This document shows, piece by piece, positions 1 to 7,489 of a stretch of DNA of 15,396 bases. The translations under genes were made by a program, and so were the position numbers. This DNA is from Bacteroidota bacterium (lineage in GTDB: Bacteria > Bacteroidota > Bacteroidia > Bacteroidales > JAADJA01), in the NCBI GenBank assembly GCA_024278155.1, contig JAJRTT010000222.1, forward strand, positions 1-15,396. The letters run 5' to 3'. Every line of letters begins with the position of its first letter. Positions within the stretch are counted from its first letter, which is position 1. The notes under the pieces were generated by a model. The model worked only from the letters and a program-made list of their open reading frames with translations, was not told the origin of the DNA and did no database searches.

Positions 1-2443
1 ACGTAATATTCAAATTGGCAGTATAAACACCTTCTTCCAGATCGGCAGCATCAAAACTCAAGGTAATATCCTCGGATTCCCCTGCGGCGATTTCCCCTTC
101 GGTCGGGTCAACAATCAGCCATCCCAATACATAAACGGAATAGTCTTCCACTTCACCGTATTGTGTACTTCCACAAGGGTTGCCACAATCATCGCCTGAC
201 CATTTAATGCGGATTCGCATTGTTGTTTCGCCGGGAACAGCCGTGTTTGGGATTGTTATGGTATATGTTCCCTGTCCGCTATTGGCTATTTCACAAACAA
301 CATTTTCCCCAGCATCCTCAAAATCATCATCCTGGTTCCAGTCAATCCAAACACCAAGGTCATCGGCATTGTAAACGTTTCCATTGGTAACCGTAATATC
401 ATAGGATTCGCCCATGTTCACCAATGTGGACTGATCGGTATAATCGGCATACCCATCTTCACCGGAGGCATTGCTTATGTCGCCAAAAACGACATTGCTG
501 ATATATTCATCGCCACCGCCACTGGCACTGCAATATTCTTCAATGCCTTTATTACTGGTGATTTCAACACCAATACTATAATCCAGTTGCAATTCGCCTA
601 CGTTTTGGATTGTTATGGTCTTGGATGAAGATGCACCAATCAAAAGGTTTTCGATAACTTCATCGGCATTGATGTCGATATGTGGGTTTCCCCATTGGAT
701 AGAAGCCCCTGCACCGGAGGATTCGCCATCATCGTGCATCGCCGTTACCACATATGTGTAAACCCCATAATCGGGCAGGTTGTCCGTATAAGCGGTTTCT
801 GTTGTTGTTCCAAGGAGTTCATTGTCCCTGTACACATTAAAGTAGAGGAAATCTTTTTCTTCAAAATTCCAGGTGAGCGAAGTCCCACCAGTTTCTTCGT
901 CAAGGTCGATCACAAGGTCGGTTGGCTTCGGACGGTTATTGGTAACGTAGGGCGAAACGTAAGTCATATATAAACCATTCCTGTTATCGCCCCATACCGG
1001 ATAAACAAAGCTTCCCCTTGCAGTAATAGAAAGGTAGTCGCCCATATACCCACCGGCAAGTCCGGGAATAGGTGAAGGTGTAAAAGCCACGTCGCTCACT
1101 TTGAAATCTTCCCAGGTATCGCCACCATCAAATGAATTGGCACAGAACACCTCACATTGGTTGCTGCTCACGTTTCTGTCGTCATAAAAAACAGCACTTA
1201 AGATCCCTGTTTCGGGATCGCAGACTATCCAGGGGGAATAATGCTCTTTTCCCTGTCCGGGATCATCCTGGTTTATTTTAATGGGATCTGACCATGTGGC
1301 GCCACCATCTTCGGACCGTATCATGTAAACATCAATATCGTTTCCCGTATTTACACCGGGGACACCCATATTTGTCCAGGTTACATAGATATTCCCATTG
1401 TACTGCCCGCCGCTGATATCAACGGTCATGACAGGAAAAGAATTAACCCGCATGTTTTTTGAGGTCTCAAGTTCACGGACACCCTTAATGTTAGAAATAA
1501 TTTTTACGGCAGGGCTGAAGGTTACGCCCCCATCCGTTGATTTTGCAAACCCTATCCCATTTTCGGTGAGACCGGAACTTGGATAAGTGGCCCAACAGGC
1601 ATAAACTTCACCATTGGGACCTGTTTGTAAATTTACGCCATGGTCAAACGAGGAAATACTCCCTGAAATGGGTTGCCTTGCTGTCCAATTGTCTCCATCA
1701 TCGGTTGAACGGGAGATAACTACATTATAATCGTATGAGCCACCAAAATCGGTCCAGGCAACATATAAATTCCCTTCGTAAGGACTTGAGGGGCTATTGT
1801 CGATCCACATATGGTTTTTGTCGGCAAGTGAACCGGGGTTGGGTGCAATCGTTTTTGTTGTCCAGGATGATCCATTATCGGAATATGCCAATCCCATTCC
1901 ACCCGGATTATTTATAAAGTTTATATATTCACGTCCATTCAGCCCTATGGCCGTTGTCGGGTCACCTGAGTTTCCGCCGCCGGCGCCCTGTGCCGATCCG
2001 CCCCAAGTCAATCCCCCATCATCCGATTGGAAATAATTGGCCCCAAATAGGACACCTACGCTTCCTCCGCTCCAACTAGTGGAATTGTTCGAATTGAGGA
2101 TGTAATCCGTGTTATTGGGATCAACGAATGAGGAGTTTTCCGTTTGGGTAACATTGGTGAGACCCGTGACCGGAACATCCGGTGAATCATCGAACAATAC
2201 AGAAAAGGCTTGTATTTCGCTTCCGGTGCTGATTGCCGGGGCAGTAGGTATAACAGGTGCCACGGGAGTCAGGCCTTTTGCGGCCATCCGTCCCCAATAT
2301 CCCATATTGTCGATACGGGGGTTGATCACTTCCGATTGATCTTTCTGCTGTTTTTCTTTGGCTTGTTGCTTTTGGCCGATTACAGTTCCGCTTATGAAGA
2401 ATATGGCTATCAGCATTGTCAGGAGTAGTTTTGTTTTTTGCAT
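1..2443 (-). CDS. Secreted BNR-repeat / GEVED-domain protein (3' end outside window)
   Basis: The frame starts at the ATG at 2443 and stays open to the left edge, giving 814 complete codons with no stop, so the C-terminus is missing. Residues 1-23 form a signal peptide (MQKTKLLLTMLIAIFFISG..., cleavage near GQ). Five Asp-box motifs follow: SDDGGLTW (about 139-146), STDDGDNW (246-253), STDGGVTF (301-308), SEDGGATW (376-383) and SFDGGDTW (437-444), which suggests a beta-propeller. A fibronectin III-like domain spans about 504-580, then an ASH-like beta domain (585-625), then a GEVED domain (about 628-775) containing GVWIDWNQDDDFEDAGE and GEVEDY. The visible end (GEIAAGESEDITLSFDA...) is another Ig-like repeat. 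I see no FRIP motif or sialidase Arg/Asp set, so an active sialidase is unlikely. By family habit it is probably a T9SS-exported surface or secreted protein, but its sorting tail cannot be seen. The substrate is unknown. Confidence 0.9.
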   Translation of the reverse strand, partial: MQKTKLLLTMLIAIFFISGTVIGQKQQAKEKQQKDQSEVINPRIDNMGYWGRMAAKGLTPVAPVIPTAPAISTGSEIQAFSVLFDDSPDVPVTGLTNVTQTENSSFVDPNNTDYILNSNNSTSWSGGSVGVLFGANYFQSDDGGLTWGGSAQGAGGGNSGDPTTAIGLNGREYINFINNPGGMGLAYSDNGSSWTTKTIAPNPGSLADKNHMWIDNSPSSPYEGNLYVAWTDFGGSYDYNVVISRSTDDGDNWTARQPISGSISSFDHGVNLQTGPNGEVYACWATYPSSGLTENGIGFAKSTDGGVTFSPAVKIISNIKGVRELETSKNMRVNSFPVMTVDISGGQYNGNIYVTWTNMGVPGVNTGNDIDVYMIRSEDGGATWSDPIKINQDDPGQGKEHYSPWIVCDPETGILSAVFYDDRNVSSNQCEVFCANSFDGGDTWEDFKVSDVAFTPSPIPGLAGGYMGDYLSITARGSFVYPVWGDNRNGLYMTYVSPYVTNNRPKPTDLVIDLDEETGGTSLTWNFEEKDFLYFNVYRDNELLGTTTETAYTDNLPDYGVYTYVVTAMHDDGESSGAGASIQWGNPHIDINADEVIENLLIGASSSKTITIQNVGELQLDYSIGVEITSNKGIEEYCSASGGGDEYISNVVFGDISNASGEDGYADYTDQSTLVNMGESYDITVTNGNVYNADDLGVWIDWNQDDDFEDAGENVVCEIANSGQGTYTITIPNTAVPGETTMRIRIKWSGDDCGNPCGSTQYGEVEDYSVYVLGWLIVDPTEGEIAAGESEDITLSFDAADLEEGVYTANLNIT

Positions 2444-2729
2444 GTTTTCTTTAGATTAGTTATTAAAATAATTATTTATTCAAATTAATAAATTCAGTAT
2501 TGGAAATCGTGATTCGAAAAGTTGAATCTACTTAAAGAAGAGTATTTGCTCATTATTATTTCATTAACAGACAACAAATCAAATTGTTTAGTTGCTTAGG
2601 GACAAATAAATATTCAACGAAGCAATTCCTTGTTGGAGAGGATACCAAATAAGGGGCATGGGGAACTAAACCATAAATTTCGGCCAAGTATCGTTGGTGA
2701 GAACGCCAACAAGGGGCAGTTATGAAATG
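2444..2729. other. Intergenic region upstream of the BNR-repeat gene
   Basis: This AT-rich stretch lies between the BNR gene start and the terminator of the C25 gene and should carry the BNR gene promoter. I find no perfect TAnnTTTG box on the minus strand; the nearest is TTAATTTG, about 30 nt before the ATG. There is a 9-bp inverted repeat, CCTTGTTGG (2628-2636) and CCAACAAGG (2706-2714). AAGGGGCA occurs at 2651-2658 and 2711-2718, and again in the terminator arm at 2735-2742. A 72-codon minus-strand frame (2556-2774) crosses this stretch but looks non-coding. Confidence 0.5.
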
Positions 2730-2760
2730 AAAAAAAGGGGCAACACAAACGCATTGCCCC
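2730..2760 (-). terminator. Rho-independent terminator of the 2771-6673 protease gene
   Basis: Read on the minus strand, GGGGCAA (2760-2754) pairs perfectly with TTGCCCC (2743-2737) around a 10-nt loop, followed directly by seven T residues (2736-2730). It begins 10 nt after the TGA stop of the C25 protease gene. It therefore separates that gene from the downstream BNR-repeat gene on the same strand. Confidence 0.85.
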
Positions 2761-2770
2761 TCAAATGAAT

Positions 2771-5700
2771 TCAATGAGAAAACGATTGAATCAAAATCTT
2801 CCTGATCGTTTCTGAACCGGAAGTTTTTACCTTAATGAAATAAACCCCCCTTTCCTGATTTCTCAAATCGATGGGGGTATTATTATCATTGTTGATTTCC
2901 TGAGTTTTTTCGCAAACCACTTGGTTCAACACATCCATGACCGTGATGTTGATTTTCCCTGCTTGCCCGTTTACGGAAAGGGTAAAAACTCCGTTTGAAG
3001 GATTGGGATATACTTTTAAATCTGCTGCCGACAAAGAAGTTATCCCTGTAAAAACAAAGTAAACCGCATTGGACTGTCCCGAAACACAACCGGAGCCATT
3101 TGTCACGATTGCATAATAGTAATCGGTTGTTGTGGGGTAATAGTCCTGTCCGGTTGCCCCTTCAATGGGACCATTGGAACCGTACCACTGGTTTCCCGAT
3201 TCCACATTGGATGATACATGGTCTCCCTGTAAAGTAACTACCGGAGTTGCCGGTGTTGGGTTTACTGTGATGGTTACATCATCCGAAACGGAAGAACTTG
3301 CATCGCTTACCGTAACTGTGTAAGTGGTTGATTCAAGTGGTGTTGCCACTGGATTCGAAATTGTGGGGTCGTTAAGCCCCGATGTGGGTTCCCACGCATA
3401 ATTATAGGTTCCGCTCCCTCCGGTGGCATAAGCCATCAGTTGCGAAGTTTCGCCAGCACAAATGATGGAAGGGTTTCCCGAAGCATTTACGCTTAAAGGA
3501 TTTGCTGCCCCCGAACCTCCCGGGAACACGATGTAATCGATCCAGGCTTTGTCAGAACCATTGGAAACGCTTTGATCTTTTTCATAGGACCATTTTAATG
3601 TATGATCCCCGGAAGTAACCGGATAAGTCTCTTTGCCCCATCCAATTTCCCCGGCCCATTCGCCTTTTTGCACACCGTCGATATAAAAGCGGAGGTAGTC
3701 ATAATTGTCTTCTGAAGAAACTTTCCGGTAAAAGGAAATTTCGTCATCGGCAAGCACGTTCATTGCTATGCTAAGTTCGGAAACCTGCTCATCGGAAATT
3801 GTTCCCGATTGTGCGCAATATGTGCCCTCGTAAGGGTTTTGATTTGTTATCAGCCAGTCGGCATTTCCACCGAAATCCCATGAAAATGCAGAAAAATCAC
3901 CTGTTTCAAAATCCTCAACAATAAAACCTGCTATCAGGTAAAAAACATTTTGGGTTGTGTAATCACCGGAGGACAGAATATCCAGAAGATCGATCCCGGT
4001 ACCAATAGGTGTGGCCGCACCCACTTCAATTGTGAAGCTTGCCTGTTTGGACTGACCGGCATCAAGGGTTCCCAAATCAACATTGGAAGTCAATAGGGTG
4101 ACATATGTGCTATTTGAACTCAATGCTCCCGAAACATTGTTGCAGGCACAATGGCCCAGGTTTGAGGACTGGACAATTACATCAACGGTTTCGCCCGGAT
4201 CAAGGATGCCATCGCCGTTTCCCTGGCTGTCATCAATGGTGAGGTCGCCAATCACCAGTTCGGGTGCGTTCATGGTAATTTGAAAACCGGAATTCCATGT
4301 TTCCCCTCCTTCGATCACAAGGTCAAAGTTGACAATGTGCTGGTCGGGGATATTGGATGCAATATCAAAGGAAAAAGCAGCAGAAAGGTTAACGATCGCA
4401 TTACCGGCAATGGAAGCAAGGGATTCAAAACCATCTGTGATTGTCACATTGTTGTCGGTACTTGTCAGGGTTATCTGCAAATCGGAAGCGGTTTGTGTTC
4501 CTACATTTTCAATTTCGACGGAAAGGGAAACCGTTTCCCCAAAATCGGGTTCACCATTGTTGTTTCCCGCTGCATCGTTTATTTCAAACGAATTATAGAT
4601 AATATAAGCCCCGTCATTGGGAACAACCGAAATATCATAAGTCGTTGGAAGGCAATTGTAACCGGAAACAATAAGTTGAGCATCGCCCACGTTTTCGAAA
4701 ACCGGGTCAAAATCAATTTGGGCTGTCCCGCTTGCGTTTGTAAGCCCTGTCCCGTAAATCATGCCATCTTTAATAACTGTGCAAGTAAAATTTTCCATGG
4801 CCGCACCATTGGAGGTAACCGTTACATTTGTTGATGATACACCAATTGGGATGGCCGATTCGTAAGTCGTGTTTATGGAAATGGGCTCATCGGTTAAAAC
4901 ACTGAGGGCCGCATCGCCAAGGATATTGATGTCGTAAAAGTTCCAACGCAGAGCACCTTCTTCCCACTGTCCCGGGGCGGTTACCCATGGGGCAGTTTGT
5001 ATTTTTGCTTCGGCAAAAGCGGTCCCAAGGTGGTTCAATTTTTCATGATAAAGGGCATCCACCATTTCACGGTGGAGGTGGGCCGCCGGGCCTTCTGTTT
5101 GGCCTTCGTTGAACCAGCCGTACCTTGAATTTCCAATTACTGCCACGGCAAAATTCTCAATAGTGACCATTTTCTCAAGGATGCAATCATTGTAATCGAA
5201 AGAACCACAGTCGCAGCCATGGGTTTGGAGGAATGTATAATTGTGGTCAATACCATTGGCCCCAGAAAAATTGGAGTTGGTGATGTCCGAAATGGACAAA
5301 TGCGCCACATAAGTTTGGTTGGCATGGCCCACGTGATGGACAAATTGTTTTCCCGAATTGATTTTTGAGATCAACGTGTTGCCGCTCCATGCCTGGTCAA
5401 ATTCATACAGGGTTTCGATATTGTTGCTTTCGGGGATTCCGATTGTGGTATATCCATTGTCATCGTGTGTTCCAATCAGTAAGTCGAGGTAATCTTTTCC
5501 CCAGGTATCGGGGCCCGAATAAAGGTTTTCCCCCGCTAACAGCGGACTTGTAAACTCACCCAGGACAGGACTGTCCTGATAAGAAATGGATTTGTGCTTT
5601 AAGTTATTGAGTTCGGTCACATTGCTGAACGGGAAACGTGAAACGGCAATGTCCGGCAATAAGTCATCTTCACCGGGCTCGCCCCATTTGTTGTCATTGT

Positions 5701-6673
5701 CGTCGTTCCAGGTTCCGTCGAGGCCCGAATAATATAAATCGGCCGGGATTCCGTTATCGGTATATCCCCCGCCCGATTGCACATAGCAATAAAAACCACG
5801 GTAGGGGATATGTTCCACATCGCCGCCAAGGATCACATAATCAACATTGTGTTGCTGGTATTCCTGGATGATGTAATTCCGGATTTTTTCCTGAACATCC
5901 TGTCCCGTGCCGTTGGCAATGATATATTCCTTGGACACGACTTCTGTTTTTATCCCGCGTACCAGATATAGGTCGATCAAATCCTGAAAATCGTTTTCAA
6001 ATTGGGAAGGTGTGATAATCATCAATTCATAATCTTCTGCATTGAATTTGCTTTCGGGGTACATCAAAACACCTTCAGGGTTCTGTGCGAGGTTTTTTAT
6101 CTTTCGTATTTTATTGGGCGATGTTTTCAGGTTTAAAAACGCTTTTTGGGCAATTGCACCGGGCTTGCTTTTTAGTTTTACTGTTACCGATTGATAATAG
6201 GAAAGGCTTCCCGTTACCGGATTGTACTTTACAGGTGTGAAAGTGGAAAGCGCAAACCCAAAACCGTTCAGGAACTCGGTGGTGACGGTCCCGTTTACTT
6301 TTTTGGGATAAGATATATCCGTTGCGTAAATCTTCTCATTTTTCACAAAGGCAAAAGGCCCGTCTTCAGAAAGGGGATGGGAAGGTTGCTGCGGGGAAAT
6401 TTTATAAAAGCCCGGGATCTGAATTTCGTTTTCACAAATAAATTCAATGCTGCTGACCGATTCCCCCGGAGGTAAAATCAGGCTTACTGCATGATAGGGC
6501 AATGAAGGTTCCCCCGGAACCCCGTTCAGGAAAGTATTTTCAAAAGTGATTTGAACGGCTTCTTTGGATTCAGATAATTGAGGGTTTGAAAATTGAAAGG
6601 TTTTTTCAATTGTACCTGCGAACAAGCTGGCACTTACCATAATAATGGCAATAAACGATAGGGTTTTTTTCAT
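2771..6673 (-). CDS. Gingipain-family (peptidase C25) cysteine protease with T9SS sorting domain
   Basis: The 1300-residue product is a secreted cysteine endopeptidase of family C25. It has a signal peptide (about 1-20, MKKTLSFIAIIMVSASLFAG) and a C25 propeptide (about 20-205, with the YNPVTGSL...YY..V.V pattern). The catalytic domain runs from about 213 (YELMIITPSQF) to 597. The likely catalytic His is H450 in HHVGHA. The likely nucleophile is C487 in THGCDCGSF, although C489 is nearby. After it come an Ig-like domain (598-686) and two CARDB-like domains, each opened by a G-N-rich DFGETV/DPGETV loop (about 699 and 812). Next are a choice-of-anchor/jelly-roll-like domain (916-1051, starting FVEDFETGDFS), PKD/Ig-like domains (1057-1205) and a T9SS type A sorting domain (1216-1300; VYPNPSNGVF, GVYFIKV). 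It is predicted to be exported by T9SS and released or surface-anchored. The gene stands alone, with its own terminator, and is divergent from the beta-barrel gene. Cleavage specificity cannot be read from sequence. Confidence 0.93.
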   Translation of the reverse strand: MKKTLSFIAIIMVSASLFAGTIEKTFQFSNPQLSESKEAVQITFENTFLNGVPGEPSLPYHAVSLILPPGESVSSIEFICENEIQIPGFYKISPQQPSHPLSEDGPFAFVKNEKIYATDISYPKKVNGTVTTEFLNGFGFALSTFTPVKYNPVTGSLSYYQSVTVKLKSKPGAIAQKAFLNLKTSPNKIRKIKNLAQNPEGVLMYPESKFNAEDYELMIITPSQFENDFQDLIDLYLVRGIKTEVVSKEYIIANGTGQDVQEKIRNYIIQEYQQHNVDYVILGGDVEHIPYRGFYCYVQSGGGYTDNGIPADLYYSGLDGTWNDDNDNKWGEPGEDDLLPDIAVSRFPFSNVTELNNLKHKSISYQDSPVLGEFTSPLLAGENLYSGPDTWGKDYLDLLIGTHDDNGYTTIGIPESNNIETLYEFDQAWSGNTLISKINSGKQFVHHVGHANQTYVAHLSISDITNSNFSGANGIDHNYTFLQTHGCDCGSFDYNDCILEKMVTIENFAVAVIGNSRYGWFNEGQTEGPAAHLHREMVDALYHEKLNHLGTAFAEAKIQTAPWVTAPGQWEEGALRWNFYDINILGDAALSVLTDEPISINTTYESAIPIGVSSTNVTVTSNGAAMENFTCTVIKDGMIYGTGLTNASGTAQIDFDPVFENVGDAQLIVSGYNCLPTTYDISVVPNDGAYIIYNSFEINDAAGNNNGEPDFGETVSLSVEIENVGTQTASDLQITLTSTDNNVTITDGFESLASIAGNAIVNLSAAFSFDIASNIPDQHIVNFDLVIEGGETWNSGFQITMNAPELVIGDLTIDDSQGNGDGILDPGETVDVIVQSSNLGHCACNNVSGALSSNSTYVTLLTSNVDLGTLDAGQSKQASFTIEVGAATPIGTGIDLLDILSSGDYTTQNVFYLIAGFIVEDFETGDFSAFSWDFGGNADWLITNQNPYEGTYCAQSGTISDEQVSELSIAMNVLADDEISFYRKVSSEDNYDYLRFYIDGVQKGEWAGEIGWGKETYPVTSGDHTLKWSYEKDQSVSNGSDKAWIDYIVFPGGSGAANPLSVNASGNPSIICAGETSQLMAYATGGSGTYNYAWEPTSGLNDPTISNPVATPLESTTYTVTVSDASSSVSDDVTITVNPTPATPVVTLQGDHVSSNVESGNQWYGSNGPIEGATGQDYYPTTTDYYYAIVTNGSGCVSGQSNAVYFVFTGITSLSAADLKVYPNPSNGVFTLSVNGQAGKINITVMDVLNQVVCEKTQEINNDNNTPIDLRNQERGVYFIKVKTSGSETIRKILIQSFSH

Positions 6674-6801
6674 AATAATCTCGATTTCTTTAAGAGTTGT
6701 TTTTTAATAAAAGCAAGACATTGCGTTTGTTTAAAAAGTTGCTTTATTTTATGTTGAAAGTATGGGAAATGAGAACTCCGGTCAGTGATGAATAAAAATC
6801 C

Positions 6802-6809
6802 TACCTTTG
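6802..6809 (+). promoter_or_regulatory. Bacteroidota -7 promoter box for the beta-barrel gene
   Basis: TACCTTTG is a perfect match to the Bacteroidota -7 consensus TAnnTTTG. It lies 58 nt before the ATG at 6868 and 31 nt before a GTG at 6841. No good TTG (-33) element sits at the usual 19-21 nt spacing upstream, so only half the promoter is supported. Confidence 0.4.
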
Positions 6810-6867
6810 AAAATGAATCAGGCTTTCAAACAAAACGCCTGTGAAGCAAATCAGAAACATTTGTCCC

Positions 6868-7422
6868 ATGAAAAGCATTTTAATGTTATTTGTGTTTTCC
6901 CCGGTTTTTTTGTTTTCACAAAGCAATGATTTCAATGACCTTAGCCACAGACGGAATTCGCTATATCTGGAGTTTTTAGGGAATAGCCCTACTTCATTTT
7001 CTTTGAATTATGAACGCATCTTGACCGATTCCTATAACGAGTATGCGAGTAAATTGAGAAAAGACCATGTGGCGCTAAGACTGGGTTTTGGCTATTTCCC
7101 CGTGAACGATAACTGGAAGGATTTTGCAATACCTTTTGAGTTGTTGTTGGTTTTTGGCAGTAAAAGGCATCATTTTGAAATGGGCCTTGGGGAAACATCA
7201 CATTTTGAGGTTGCAACAAGCCAGGATTACAATGGTGAAATGGAGGTACAGACGGATTTTTCGGTTATTTAGTTTTCAAGGTTAGGTTACAGATATACAG
7301 GCCCAAAAGGATTTATGTTCAGGTTGGGATATACACCCATGATTTATGAATTTTTTGATGTTCATGTGATTGACCACCCATTTCAATTGTGGGGCGGTGT
7401 AAGTATGGGTTATTCGTTTTAA
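6868..7422 (+). pseudogene. Outer-membrane beta-barrel-type protein split by an in-frame TAG
   Basis: From the ATG at 6868 the frame encodes a signal peptide (MKSILMLFVFSPVFLFSQ). Alternating, aromatic-rich strands typical of a small Bacteroidota outer-membrane barrel follow (LYLEFLGNSPTSFSLNYERIL, HVALRLGFGYFPV, HHFEMGLGET). At 7270-7272 there is a TAG. The same frame then continues without interruption for 49 codons to TAA at 7420-7422. That part encodes GYRYTGPKGFMFRLGYTP and WGGVSMGYSF, the usual closing strands and terminal aromatic residue of such barrels. The intact protein would have about 184 residues. Both halves look conserved and in frame, so one base change explains the break. 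Without readthrough the product lacks the closing strands and would probably not fold. A GTG at 6841 would extend the product by 9 residues, but the 6868 ATG gives a cleaner signal peptide. The function of this family is unknown to me. A sequencing error is possible. Confidence 0.75.
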
Positions 7423-7440
7423 GGATCAGTATAAAAGCGA

Positions 7441-7468
7441 AAAAGCCCCGCACAAGTGCAGGGCTTTT
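7441..7468. terminator. Bidirectional hairpin terminator between convergent genes
   Basis: AAAAGCCCcGCAC and GTGCaGGGCTTTT form a 12-bp stem with one C/A mismatch and a very short loop, flanked by A and T runs on both sides. It lies 18 nt after the TAA of the plus-strand barrel gene and 21 nt after the stop of the minus-strand C25 gene. It can therefore serve both. Confidence 0.88.
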
Positions 7469-7489
7469 AGGTCAAATTGTTTCAGTGGG

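Noticed and set aside
2444..2480. TTAATTTG on the minus strand as a -7 box for the BNR gene
   Set aside because: The second consensus base is wrong and no TTG lies at proper spacing, so it is not listed as a promoter in this AT-rich stretch.
2556..2774. 72-codon minus-strand frame whose ATG overlaps the stop of the C25 gene by 4 nt (ATGA), resembling translational coupling
   Set aside because: The frame runs straight through the strong terminator at 2730-2760, its composition (Cys- and His-rich, no domain) looks random, and no homology is recognisable.
4280..4834. 184-codon plus-strand frame
   Set aside because: It is antisense to the well-supported CARDB/Ig-like region of the C25 protease and has no protein features of its own.
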